A stretch of DNA of 7,468 nt from DATKZH01 sp964505295 (GTDB taxonomy: Bacteria; Planctomycetota; Planctomycetia; Pirellulales; Thermoguttaceae), in the NCBI GenBank assembly GCA_964505295.1, contig CAZDHR010000360.1:1-7468 (forward strand). Direction: 5' to 3'. The notes beneath the pieces were generated by a model that saw nothing but the letters and a program-made list of their open reading frames with translations, ran no database searches and had not been told where the DNA came from. A program made the position numbers and the translations under genes. Positions 1 through 6,882 of this stretch are shown here, in pieces; the first letter of the stretch is position 1, and each line of letters starts with the position of its first letter.

Positions 1-738
1 GAAGCCGGCGCTGACCAAAACTAACTGCGGCTTGATCCTGGCGGCAAACTTGGACAACTTGTTGCCGAACAGGTCAAGGTAGTCTTTTCGGGGGATTCCG
101 AACGGGACCGGCAGGTTGAGGGTGGTGCCCAGCCCTCGGCCGCCGCCGGTTTCGTCCTCTCGGCCCGTGCCCGGAAAGAACGGCCAGCGATGGATGGAGA
201 AGAAGCCCACCCGGGGTTCCTCCCAGAAAGTGTCCTGGGTTCCATTGCCGTGGTGGATATCCCAATCCACGACGAGCACGCGGTCGACCCCCAATTCGTC
301 CAAGGCCAGTCGAGCGGCCACGGCCACGTTGTTGAACAGGCAGAAGCCCATCGCCCTGCCTGTCAGGGCATGATGTCCGGGCGGGCGGACGACGCAAAGG
401 GCTTGCGTGTCTTCGCCGCGGACGAGCCTCTCGGTCGCATCGCAGACCGCCCCGACCGCCATGAGGGCCACGTCGTACGAAGCGGGGCTCACCACCGTAT
501 CCTGATCGAGGTCCCCCCCACCCGATTTAGCCATCGCCCATACCTCGTCGATGTAGACGGACGAATGGACTCGGGCGAGCCGGCGCCGAGTCACGGGCTG
601 CCATTCGGGCCGCTGGCACCGCCCGTGCAACCCGGACTGCCGCAACCGTTTGCGGATGTAGCGGATCCGCTCGGCCCGCTCCGGGTTGGAGCCGGTTTCA
701 TGCTGCCGAAAACGACGTCCCGCGTATAAGAGGGTCAT
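1..738 (-). CDS. Histone deacetylase family amidohydrolase (HDAC/AcuC/acetylpolyamine hydrolase superfamily), C-terminus missing
   Basis: A zinc-dependent deacetylase read from an ATG at 738 leftwards and open through position 1 (246 codons, no stop), so the gene runs off the window. Family members remove acetyl groups from protein lysines, polyamines or similar amides in the cytoplasm; the substrate cannot be told from sequence. Visible motifs, in order: an N-terminal HETGSNPERAERI segment (residues 13-25) resembling the family's H..G..HPE.P.R pattern, VRPPGHHA with the tandem active-site histidines at 122-123, GFCLFNNVAVAA (131-142), VVDWDIHHGNGTQ with zinc ligands D160 and H162, and FFPGTG (187-192). 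The readable part ends at LVSAGF, just where the family continues with the segment carrying the third zinc aspartate. The catalytic tyrosine region is also outside. Members usually have 300-380 residues, so roughly a third is missing. No in-frame ATG or GTG lies between 738 and the upstream in-frame TAG, which fixes the start. The Shine-Dalgarno is weak (AGAGAAG, about 12 bases upstream). The gene is divergent from the exported-protein operon. Confidence 0.94.
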   Translation of the reverse strand, partial: MTLLYAGRRFRQHETGSNPERAERIRYIRKRLRQSGLHGRCQRPEWQPVTRRRLARVHSSVYIDEVWAMAKSGGGDLDQDTVVSPASYDVALMAVGAVCDATERLVRGEDTQALCVVRPPGHHALTGRAMGFCLFNNVAVAARLALDELGVDRVLVVDWDIHHGNGTQDTFWEEPRVGFFSIHRWPFFPGTGREDETGGGRGLGTTLNLPVPFGIPRKDYLDLFGNKLSKFAARIKPQLVLVSAGF

Positions 739-831
739 CTCGGCCGGTCTTCTCTTGTCCTGTCCGTCTCCGCCCCATCCGAAGAAGAGGACATTGTCTG
801 GAGGGCTTCGTGCACAAGGCCATCCCGCCTA

Positions 832-860
832 ACTCTACGTGCAGTGGGGGGTGCTGTCAA
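832..860 (-). promoter_or_regulatory. Candidate sigma70-type promoter for the deacetylase gene
   Basis: On the minus strand a perfect -35 box TTGACA (complement of 855-860) is followed after exactly 17 bases by TAGAGT (complement of 832-837), which matches TATAAT at four of six positions. Transcription would start near 825 and leave a leader of about 87 bases before the ATG at 738. The placement between two divergent genes supports the call. No experimental or comparative evidence is available. Confidence 0.5.
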
Positions 861-895
861 AGGGCCTCGGGAGCGATTGGGCCGGTTGACACAGC

Positions 896-925
896 TTGAC
901 AGGCGCCTGGGGGCCCTGTTAGCAT
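896..925 (+). promoter_or_regulatory. Candidate sigma70-type promoter for the exported helical-repeat operon
   Basis: TTGACA at 896-901, an 18-base spacer, then TAGCAT at 920-925 (four of six to TATAAT). A second perfect TTGACA sits ten bases earlier at 886-891, so the -35 box is duplicated about one helical turn apart. A short dyad, CTGTT (916-920) and AACAG (927-931), brackets the -10 box and could be an operator, though five bases per arm may be chance. A start near 932 would give a leader of about 46 bases before the ATG at 979. Confidence 0.5.
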
Positions 926-966
926 AAACAGTGTAGGTTTCCCCACTTGCCATTCGGCGACGGAGC

Positions 967-971
967 AGAGG
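967..971 (+). promoter_or_regulatory. Ribosome binding site (AGAGG) for the gene at 979
   Basis: AGAGG, with GGAG just before it at 962-965, lies seven bases upstream of the ATG at 979. It favours 979 over the in-frame ATG at 1012 (residue 12), which would also leave an intact signal peptide. It is the best Shine-Dalgarno in the window. Confidence 0.55.
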
Positions 972-978
972 TAGTCCC

Positions 979-2703
979 ATGCGCCCTATAACATACCATC
1001 CGTTCGGTCTCATGGTTCCCCGGTCTCCCGCGATCCTCATTCTGACGCTCGGCGTGGTGGTCGCCTTGAACGGCGTGGCCCAGGCCCAACCGGCGGCCCA
1101 GCCCAAACCAGCGCCCGAGCCTAAGACACCTGCCCAACCCGCGGCTCCGCCCGAGAAACAGCCCGCCCAGCCGGTCCCTGCCGAGGCCGCGCAGCCCACG
1201 CAACCCGAGCAGCCGGCGGCCGCGCAGCGTAGCTACGAGCCGCTGCCGTACACCGACGGCCTCAAGACGAAGCGGACGGAAGTGCAGAGATGGCTTCGCG
1301 GTGGCGAGATCCCGGCCGACCAGCAGGAAATGTTCGAGCGATACTTCAAGGAGTACGAGATCGGCCGGTGGACGCAACCCGACCAGTTGCACCAGTTGCC
1401 CGCCCGGCGCAAGGAGCTGACCAATGCGTTGAAAACGGCGAAGATCAGTTCTGCCCACGATCAGCTCGTTGCGTTGGCGCTCGACTTCCTCGGCACGTTG
1501 GCGGGCGAACCGAAGCGCCATCCGGCCGCGCGTTTCAATGCCATGATGGCGATCGGCGAGTTGAACCAGCGAGAGGCCGATGGTGGGGAGGGCCCACAGC
1601 CGCTGCCGGAAGCCCTGCCCTTGCTCCTGGGGACCTTTACCGACGCCAACCAGATCGACGCGCTGCGCGTTGCCGCGCTTTTGGGACTGTATCGACATGC
1701 CTTGATCGGCATCGCTGACGCGCAATTTCGCGATAACCAGTTGATCCCCGCGATGCTCACGCTGGCCCAGACCAAGACGGTGGCGGGTCGAGCCCCCGAA
1801 GGCCACGCGTGGATGCGAGTCCGGGCCATCGACACCCTGGGCGCGCTCGGAGCGGTGGGTCAGCAGAACGCCGTGGCCGATGCTCTGGCTGCCATCGTCG
1901 CCGACCGCGACGAGGACCTTCTGGTCCGCTGTGCCGCCGCACGAGCGCTCGGCAGTCTGACGTATCCGGCCGACCACGGCTTGGACGCGTGGCAGTTGGC
2001 CTCGGAGCTGGGCCAGTTGGCCTCCGACGCTTGTCTCGCCGAGTTCGAACGAATGGACGAAGAGGCCAAGCAGGAGGAGCGAAAGCAGAGACGGCCCAGG
2101 GGGGGAATGATGGGCGGGGGGTACGATATGTTCCCAGGAGAAGACATGGGGCCCGATATGTCGGGCATGGAGGGAGAAATGTACGGCGGATCGACGATGC
2201 CGGGAGGCTTCGGTCGGCCGACCGAGGAAGAGGAGGAGGACGAAACCCTCGGCAACCGCCGCCGGCTAATGGCCTCCTTGAACGCGGCCTTCTTCGGGTT
2301 GACGGGCATGAAATGGTCGGCGTGGACGGTTTGGGTTCGCCGGAACAACACCGACCAGCCCACCGAGGGAGTTGCCAGCTTGGCCGCCGGGGCACCTCAA
2401 GCCGACCTGGTCACCGGCGAAAAGGGGCTCCTCAAACAGTTTGAAGGCCTCTTCGCGGCTTGCGGGAAGGCCAAGGAGGATGAAGACCCCCTGGACCGAG
2501 AGACGCTCCGTTCCAAGATCGAGATGGCCCTCACCCCGCTCACGCAAGCGCTGAACATAGGTCGGACCCCGGATGCCGAGGAACCCGCCGAGGCCGCCCC
2601 GCCAGCGGATACCGATGAGCCGGCCGCGAAGTCCGCCGAGCCCGCTGCTAAGCCCGCCGAGCCTGCCGTCAAGCCCGCTGCTAAGCCGGCGGGCAACCCA
2701 TAA
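979..2703 (+). CDS. Exported alpha-helical (HEAT-like) repeat protein of unknown function, 574 aa
   Basis: I do not recognise a named family. Residues 1-36 form a Sec-type signal peptide: polar start, hydrophobic stretch AILILTLGVVVAL (18-30) and probable cleavage after VAQA (residue 36). Residues 37 to about 85 are a Pro/Ala/Gln-rich linker. The core holds HEAT-like helical pairs, clearest at ARFNAMMAIGEL (184-195), around 225-244, VRAIDTLGALG (from 280) and VRCAAARALGSL (to about 327). Residues 374-414 are a Met/Gly-rich flexible insertion, followed by an acidic run TEEEEEDE (415-422), a short second globular segment (about 425-530) with several Trp, and a Lys/Pro/Ala/Glu tail (531-574). 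No cysteine pairs or catalytic motif stand out. The likely role is a periplasmic or surface scaffold; the Met-rich insertion could bind metal, which is speculation. The HEAT lipoprotein gene follows 66 bases downstream on the same strand, so the two are probably co-transcribed. The start at 979 is supported by AGAGG seven bases upstream. Confidence 0.85.
   Translation: MRPITYHPFGLMVPRSPAILILTLGVVVALNGVAQAQPAAQPKPAPEPKTPAQPAAPPEKQPAQPVPAEAAQPTQPEQPAAAQRSYEPLPYTDGLKTKRTEVQRWLRGGEIPADQQEMFERYFKEYEIGRWTQPDQLHQLPARRKELTNALKTAKISSAHDQLVALALDFLGTLAGEPKRHPAARFNAMMAIGELNQREADGGEGPQPLPEALPLLLGTFTDANQIDALRVAALLGLYRHALIGIADAQFRDNQLIPAMLTLAQTKTVAGRAPEGHAWMRVRAIDTLGALGAVGQQNAVADALAAIVADRDEDLLVRCAAARALGSLTYPADHGLDAWQLASELGQLASDACLAEFERMDEEAKQEERKQRRPRGGMMGGGYDMFPGEDMGPDMSGMEGEMYGGSTMPGGFGRPTEEEEEDETLGNRRRLMASLNAAFFGLTGMKWSAWTVWVRRNNTDQPTEGVASLAAGAPQADLVTGEKGLLKQFEGLFAACGKAKEDEDPLDRETLRSKIEMALTPLTQALNIGRTPDAEEPAEAAPPADTDEPAAKSAEPAAKPAEPAVKPAAKPAGNP
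2623..2694 (+). repeat. Degenerate tandem repeat encoding an AAKPAEPA-type tail
   Basis: Within the end of the preceding gene, short units of the form (A)AKPAEPA recur at residues 549-572 and the DNA repeats GCTAAGCCC/GCCGAGCC-like pieces. Such Lys/Pro/Ala tails are extended, flexible and cationic, and can span or bind cell-wall or other anionic polymers. Being simple sequence, the region is prone to slippage and length variation between strains. Confidence 0.6.
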
Positions 2704-2769
2704 CCGGTCGACCAGACAAGGACGTTCGACCGACACCTCCAACCGAGAACCTTTCTTCCAGTCCGAATC

Positions 2770-5295
2770 GTGATCTGGCAAAAGGACTTGCCCAACGCGT
2801 CGATCCGGTCCACGCGAGCCGTCTCCCGTGTGGCGCTCACCGCCCCGCTGCTCGTTGTCCTGTCGTCGGCAGGCTGCGGCGGGTTGCCCACCTGGCAACC
2901 ATCGCGCCTCGCGCCGCCAGAACACGCTACCGATGCGGAAACCGGTAGTTCCGACCTGGCTGCGCCTGCCTCGTCCGACGATCCCGATTCCCGGCCGGGG
3001 CACCGCTCGGCGGACGACTCCCGCGAGATCCTTGCCCGCGACGGTTGGATTCACGCCCTGCGCCCCCAAGCGGACGATCCCACTCACGCCCAACCGTTGC
3101 CCGAGGAGTTCGGCACCAAGCCGGCCTTGCGCTGGCGGTATCCGGACCTGGACGATCTGGTGGCCGGGCCCGAACCGCCGCGTGCCGACTTGCGCGCGGC
3201 GCTTGGCGACCGAGACCCGATCGTGGCCACCAACGCGGCCATCGGCCTGGCCCGACTCGGCGATGCGTCGGGCATCGAGCAGCTCGCCGAGGGCGTCCGG
3301 ACGCCCAAGCTGAAGCTCCCCATTCGCCAGGCAGCCGCGGAAGCCTTGGGCGGAATCGTTGAGCCATCGCCTGTGGGATCTCTGGAGAAGCTCATCGATC
3401 AATACGGCCAACATGGCGACCAGGGGCAGGATGCCCCGACGCATCCCATCCCCGAGCTGCACGCCGAGCTGATCCGCGGCTTGGCGAGGCACGTCGATCC
3501 GGCCGACGACCCACGGTTGCTCGAAGCACTCGGCAGCCCGGCCGCCGAGGTTCGCCGGGAAGCCTTGCGGGCGTGGAGCGCCGGCCGACGCGGCACGCTG
3601 CCCGTCGAGGCGGTCGACCTGCGTGCCGATCCCGATCCCCGGGTCCGTGCCGCGGCCCTGGCCTGCCTTGCCCGCCGTCGCCATCCCCTGGCCCGGGAGT
3701 ATCTCATCGCCGCGTTGGACGATTGCGACCTCCAGGCTCGCATCGCGGCGGTGGCCGCCCTGGGAGCATTGGGCGGCAACGAGGCCCGGCAAGCGCTGGA
3801 GCAGTTGCTCGACGACCCCGGCGAGCTGATCCGCGCCGGCGCCGTGGCGGCGCTGGCGGCCACGGGGGCCCAGCGGGCCGTCCTGGAGGCCGCCGGGGAC
3901 AAATCATGGCGCGTCCGCCTGGAAGTGGCCCGGGCGCTGGCCCACCAGCCGACACCCGCCGCGGCCGCCGTGGCCCGCCAACTGATCGACGATCCCAGCT
4001 CCACGGTCCAACGCCAGACGACCGCTTCGGTAGCCGGGTGGCCCCGCGAGCAGGCCGGGCCGATCCTGCTGGCCGCGCTGGACAAGCCGGGCTACGCGAC
4101 GCGCAAGGAAGCGGCCCGACACTTGGCCGTGCTCTGGCCCGCGGCGGCCGAGTTCCCCGTCGACGGCCCCCCCGAGCGACGCGCCGAAGTGCTCGCCCGG
4201 CTCCGGAGCCGGCTGCGGAACGAGATCGGTCCGGACGGTCCGGACGTGCCGGCCGCCGTGGCGGTCGACCCAGCCACACCGTCGGTCTCGCCTCAGACGA
4301 TCGCCTTCGTGGAAGGGCTCGTCAGGGCGTTGTCCGACCCGGGCCTCCCCGAGTCGGCCCGTCGACAATCGATGGCTTCGCTCAGAACGCTCGGGCCCGA
4401 GCTGGTGGCGGCGCTCGAACAACTGGCCGTGGATCGCGGCGTGGGACTCCCCGAGGCCGTCTACCGCGATGTATTGCCGGAGTGTGCCCCGGTCTTTCGC
4501 GCGTTGGACGGGCTCGTCTCGGACGACGTGGCCGTTCGTCGCCGTGCGGCCCGGGAGTTGGCCCGGTTGGCTCACGGGCGCCCCCTGGGACGACTCGCCG
4601 CAGCCCGACTCGCCTCCTTGGCCCTTGCAGAAACGGACCAGTTGGTCTGGCAAAGCGTGCTGGACGCCGTCGCCAAGGACTCAAGCGAGCCGGCGAGCCG
4701 GTTGGCCTGTGCGGCGATCCGCCACCCGTCGCCCGAGGTCCGCCGCCGCGTCTGCCAGCACCTGGCCGCTCACGGGGGATTCGATCGAGACCACACGGCA
4801 GTCCTCCAGCAGGCCTTGCAGGACGAAAACCCGTTGGTGGTGCGCGCGGCAGTTCGGGCGCTGGCAGCCCTGGGCCGAATCGACGACACGGAGCCGATCG
4901 AGCGGCTGCTGCTTGCGGCCGACGATCCGGTCCGCCTGGAAGCGGCAACCGCGCTGTGTCGGCTGGGCGCCTCCTCGGGCCCGGCCGCCCTGGAGCGTCT
5001 CTCCTACTCCGGCAACGACGCGGTGCGTCGCCAGGTGGCCGTGGCCATGGGCCAGATCGGCGATCCCAGCTTCACCCCGTCGCTGATCCGTCTCTTGGAC
5101 GACCAGCACGACGTCCGCACGGCCGCCCTGGGAGCATTGCCCAAGGTCGTCGGACACGACGTCGCCGAGGCCGCAAGCGTATCGCCCCCGAGCTTCGCCG
5201 AACGCGTTGCGGCCTGGAAGCGTTGGCATCGACACGAGCAGGACACGCTCCAAGGCACTTATTCGAAGCGTCAGGATCTCCTACCGCAACCGTAA
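2770..5295 (+). CDS. Large HEAT-repeat lipoprotein, 841 aa
   Basis: A membrane-anchored scaffold-type protein made mostly of HEAT repeats (PBS-lyase HEAT-like class), which generally mediate protein-protein contacts; its partner is unknown. The start is a GTG: upstream in frame there is no ATG, GTG or TTG before the TAA of the previous gene, and a later GTG (2830) would drop the arginines of the signal peptide. No good Shine-Dalgarno is visible. Residues 1-35 form a lipoprotein signal with R13, R16 and R20, hydrophobic ALTAPLLVVL and the lipobox SAGC with acylated C36. Residues 37 to about 135 are a polar, disordered-looking spacer. HEAT units start near 141 (LRAALGDRDPIVATNAAIGL) and recur near 261, 292, 320, 352, 380, 587, 656, 689, 720 and 752, with the pattern D(D/P)..VR..A..AL..LG. 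Residues 430-580 are less regular. The C-terminal AERVAAWKRWHRHEQ helix (810-824) closes the protein. It is probably the second gene of an operon with 979-2703. Confidence 0.91.
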   Translation: MIWQKDLPNASIRSTRAVSRVALTAPLLVVLSSAGCGGLPTWQPSRLAPPEHATDAETGSSDLAAPASSDDPDSRPGHRSADDSREILARDGWIHALRPQADDPTHAQPLPEEFGTKPALRWRYPDLDDLVAGPEPPRADLRAALGDRDPIVATNAAIGLARLGDASGIEQLAEGVRTPKLKLPIRQAAAEALGGIVEPSPVGSLEKLIDQYGQHGDQGQDAPTHPIPELHAELIRGLARHVDPADDPRLLEALGSPAAEVRREALRAWSAGRRGTLPVEAVDLRADPDPRVRAAALACLARRRHPLAREYLIAALDDCDLQARIAAVAALGALGGNEARQALEQLLDDPGELIRAGAVAALAATGAQRAVLEAAGDKSWRVRLEVARALAHQPTPAAAAVARQLIDDPSSTVQRQTTASVAGWPREQAGPILLAALDKPGYATRKEAARHLAVLWPAAAEFPVDGPPERRAEVLARLRSRLRNEIGPDGPDVPAAVAVDPATPSVSPQTIAFVEGLVRALSDPGLPESARRQSMASLRTLGPELVAALEQLAVDRGVGLPEAVYRDVLPECAPVFRALDGLVSDDVAVRRRAARELARLAHGRPLGRLAAARLASLALAETDQLVWQSVLDAVAKDSSEPASRLACAAIRHPSPEVRRRVCQHLAAHGGFDRDHTAVLQQALQDENPLVVRAAVRALAALGRIDDTEPIERLLLAADDPVRLEAATALCRLGASSGPAALERLSYSGNDAVRRQVAVAMGQIGDPSFTPSLIRLLDDQHDVRTAALGALPKVVGHDVAEAASVSPPSFAERVAAWKRWHRHEQDTLQGTYSKRQDLLPQP

Positions 5296-5312
5296 ACCAG
5301 TTGGAGGAGCCG

Positions 5313-5457
5313 CTCGCAAAGACGCGGAGGCGCAAAGGGAACCGTTGTTGAAGTCCGATTCCTTCGGCAGCGAGCGCGCCCTGCAAACTGCCCCTGTTCT
5401 GGCGGAGGATAGTCGAGTTGACGGCTCGTTTCCTTTGCGCCTGCGCGTCTTTGCGAG
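5313..5457. repeat. Long inverted repeat, 30-bp arms with 85-base loop (CGCAAAGACGC type)
   Basis: The left arm (5313-5342) begins CTCGCAAAGACGCG and the right arm (5428-5457) is its reverse complement, matching at 28 of 30 positions. The loop is 5343-5427. The left arm starts 17 bases after the lipoprotein stop codon and the right arm ends 35 bases before the dehydrogenase ATG, so the element fills nearly the whole gap. No T-run follows, so it is not a classical intrinsic terminator. From memory, CGCAAAGACGCxxAGGCGCAAAGG sequences are widely dispersed in planctomycetes and other environmental bacteria and generate spurious predicted proteins containing strings such as PLRLRVFA. A RNA hairpin that protects or ends the upstream transcript is plausible. 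Confidence 0.85.
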
Positions 5458-5492
5458 AGACTTCTCCCCCTCGCTAGTCGGAACCCAAGTCC

Positions 5493-6830
5493 ATGGAAGA
5501 CTCGCCGCCGCCCGAAAACGCCTCCCCGTCCCAAGAAGCGGCCCGCCGCCACGTCGAGTGGCTGGTGGAGCGGAACCGGCGGGACACGGGCATCGATCTG
5601 GCCCACGTCGAGCCACGCCCGATCCGGTCGGTGGGGATCGTCGGGGCCGGGATGATGGGCACGGCAATCGCCGCCACGCACGTAAAGGCCGGTTTGTCGG
5701 TCGTGATCACCGACGCCGACGAAGACGCGCTTTCTGCCGCCGCCGAGCGGATCGCCGCGGAGCTTGCCCAGCAGATCGACGCGTCCGACGCCGAGTGTGC
5801 TGAGCGCGTCGGCCGGCTCGTCGAGCCGACGACCGACGCCGCAAGGTTCGCCCGGTGCGACCTGGTGCTCGAATCGGTCGTCGAGACCGTGGCGGGAAAG
5901 CACGAGGTCTACGCGCAACTCGCGCCGCACCTGGCCGCCGCGACGATCCTGGCCTCGAACACCTCGACGATCCCCATCGGCCGATTGGCGGCCGAGCTGC
6001 CCGACCCCGGCCGATTCTGCGGCATCCACTTCTTCCACCCGGTTCGCCACCGGTCGCTCGTGGAGATCGTGCGAGGGCCCGACACGAGCGACGCGACGAT
6101 CGCCGCCGCCGTGGGCCACGCCAAGCGAATCGAGAAAATGCCCATCGTCGTGGAGGACGGCCCGGCCTTCCTCGTCAATCGACTCCTGCTCCCCTACCTG
6201 ATCGAAGCGATGGACCTGCTCTTGGACGGGGCCACGATCGACCGGGTCGAGCGGGCGGCCACCGAGTTCGGCATGGCGATCGGCCCGTTGAGGATCCTCG
6301 ACGAGATCGGCATCGACACCGTGGTGAACGCCGGCCGCGTGCTGTGGCAGGCGTTCCCCGACCGCACCGTGGCTTCGCCCTTATTGATCACGATGTACAA
6401 GAAGGGACGCCTCGGCCGCAAGTCCGGGGCAGGTTTCTTCTCCTACGCCTCGGGAACCGCGTGGGACGGCCCGAGCCGGCCCGACCCGAGCGTCGAGCAG
6501 CTCATCGCCGAGTGGGCCCGCCCGCCGCAGCAACTCACCCCGGAAACCATCACCCACCGCTTGATCCTCCCCATGGTGCTGGAGGCCACGCGGCTCCTCG
6601 AAGAAGGGAAGGTGCGCCACCCGGGCGACGTCGACCTGGCCGTCCTCTTCGGCCTCGGCTTCCCCCACGCCCGCGGCGGCCTGCTCTACTGGGCCGATTC
6701 TCAGGGGGCGGATCGCATCCTCGACATGCTCCGGCCGCTCCAATCGCTGGGCCCACGACTTGCGCCGACCCGACTCCTTCGCGAAACGGCCGAGCAAGGG
6801 CGGAAATTCTACGATTGGCGCCCGGCGTAG
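5493..6830 (+). CDS. 3-hydroxyacyl-CoA dehydrogenase, FadB/FadJ dehydrogenase half only, 445 aa
   Basis: The enzyme oxidises 3-hydroxyacyl-CoA to 3-ketoacyl-CoA with NAD+, the third step of fatty-acid beta-oxidation, in the cytoplasm. After an N-terminal extension (1-45), VGIVGAGMMGTAIA (47-60) is the NAD-binding Rossmann loop and ITDAD (72-76) ends the second strand. SNTST (155-159) is the conserved substrate-side loop. GIHFFHPVRHRSLVEIV (177-193) carries the catalytic pair H179 and E191. PAFLVNRLLLPYL (224-236) holds the conserved N229. Two C-terminal 3HCDH helical domains follow: RFGQKNGLGF-like GRLGRKSGAGFFSY (305-318), then LILPMVLEATRLLEEG (357-372) and LFGLGFPHARGG (385-396), both close to E. 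coli FadB. The hydratase half of FadB/FadJ is absent, and only noncoding repeat lies upstream. The usual HFFNP is HFFHP here (H182). The ATG at 5493 has only a weak ribosome site, so a slightly later start is possible. Likely a single-gene unit. Confidence 0.95.
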   Translation: MEDSPPPENASPSQEAARRHVEWLVERNRRDTGIDLAHVEPRPIRSVGIVGAGMMGTAIAATHVKAGLSVVITDADEDALSAAAERIAAELAQQIDASDAECAERVGRLVEPTTDAARFARCDLVLESVVETVAGKHEVYAQLAPHLAAATILASNTSTIPIGRLAAELPDPGRFCGIHFFHPVRHRSLVEIVRGPDTSDATIAAAVGHAKRIEKMPIVVEDGPAFLVNRLLLPYLIEAMDLLLDGATIDRVERAATEFGMAIGPLRILDEIGIDTVVNAGRVLWQAFPDRTVASPLLITMYKKGRLGRKSGAGFFSYASGTAWDGPSRPDPSVEQLIAEWARPPQQLTPETITHRLILPMVLEATRLLEEGKVRHPGDVDLAVLFGLGFPHARGGLLYWADSQGADRILDMLRPLQSLGPRLAPTRLLRETAEQGRKFYDWRPA

Positions 6831-6839
6831 ATGCCGGGC
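6820..6839 (+). other. GC hairpin spanning the dehydrogenase stop codon
   Basis: GCCCGGC (6820-6826) pairs perfectly with GCCGGGC (6833-6839) across a six-base loop, GTAGAT, that contains the TAG stop. All seven pairs are G-C, so an RNA hairpin would be stable. No T-run follows, which argues against a standard rho-independent terminator. It may mark the 3' end of the transcript or be a by-product of the repeat that begins at 6836. Confidence 0.5.
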
Positions 6840-6881
6840 CGAGCCCCGCCACGCCACGGTTGCTCTGCTCGACCGGAACAA
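6836..6881. repeat. Direct repeat copy 1 flanking the palindrome
   Basis: It starts GGGCCGAGCC and contains GCCACGGTTGCT (6853-6864), then a 17-base end that matches copy 2 at 13 positions. Copy 2 begins 119 bases downstream. The first copy starts six bases after the dehydrogenase stop codon. A shared 10-mer, a shared 12-mer and a similar end in the same order exclude chance similarity of GC-rich sequence. Confidence 0.75.
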
Positions 6882-6882
6882 G

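Noticed and set aside
190..729. Plus-strand open frame of 179 codons
   Set aside because: It is the antisense of the deacetylase gene, whose minus-strand frame carries unmistakable family motifs; the plus-strand translation is low-information.
2266..3792. Minus-strand open frame of 508 codons
   Set aside because: It is antisense to both helical-repeat genes and shows no family motif; long antisense frames are common at this base composition.
3573..5351. Plus-strand open frame of 592 codons overlapping the HEAT lipoprotein
   Set aside because: It is a +1 shadow rich in Arg, Gly and Pro, as expected in GC-rich DNA, while the other frame gives regular HEAT repeats and a lipoprotein signal.
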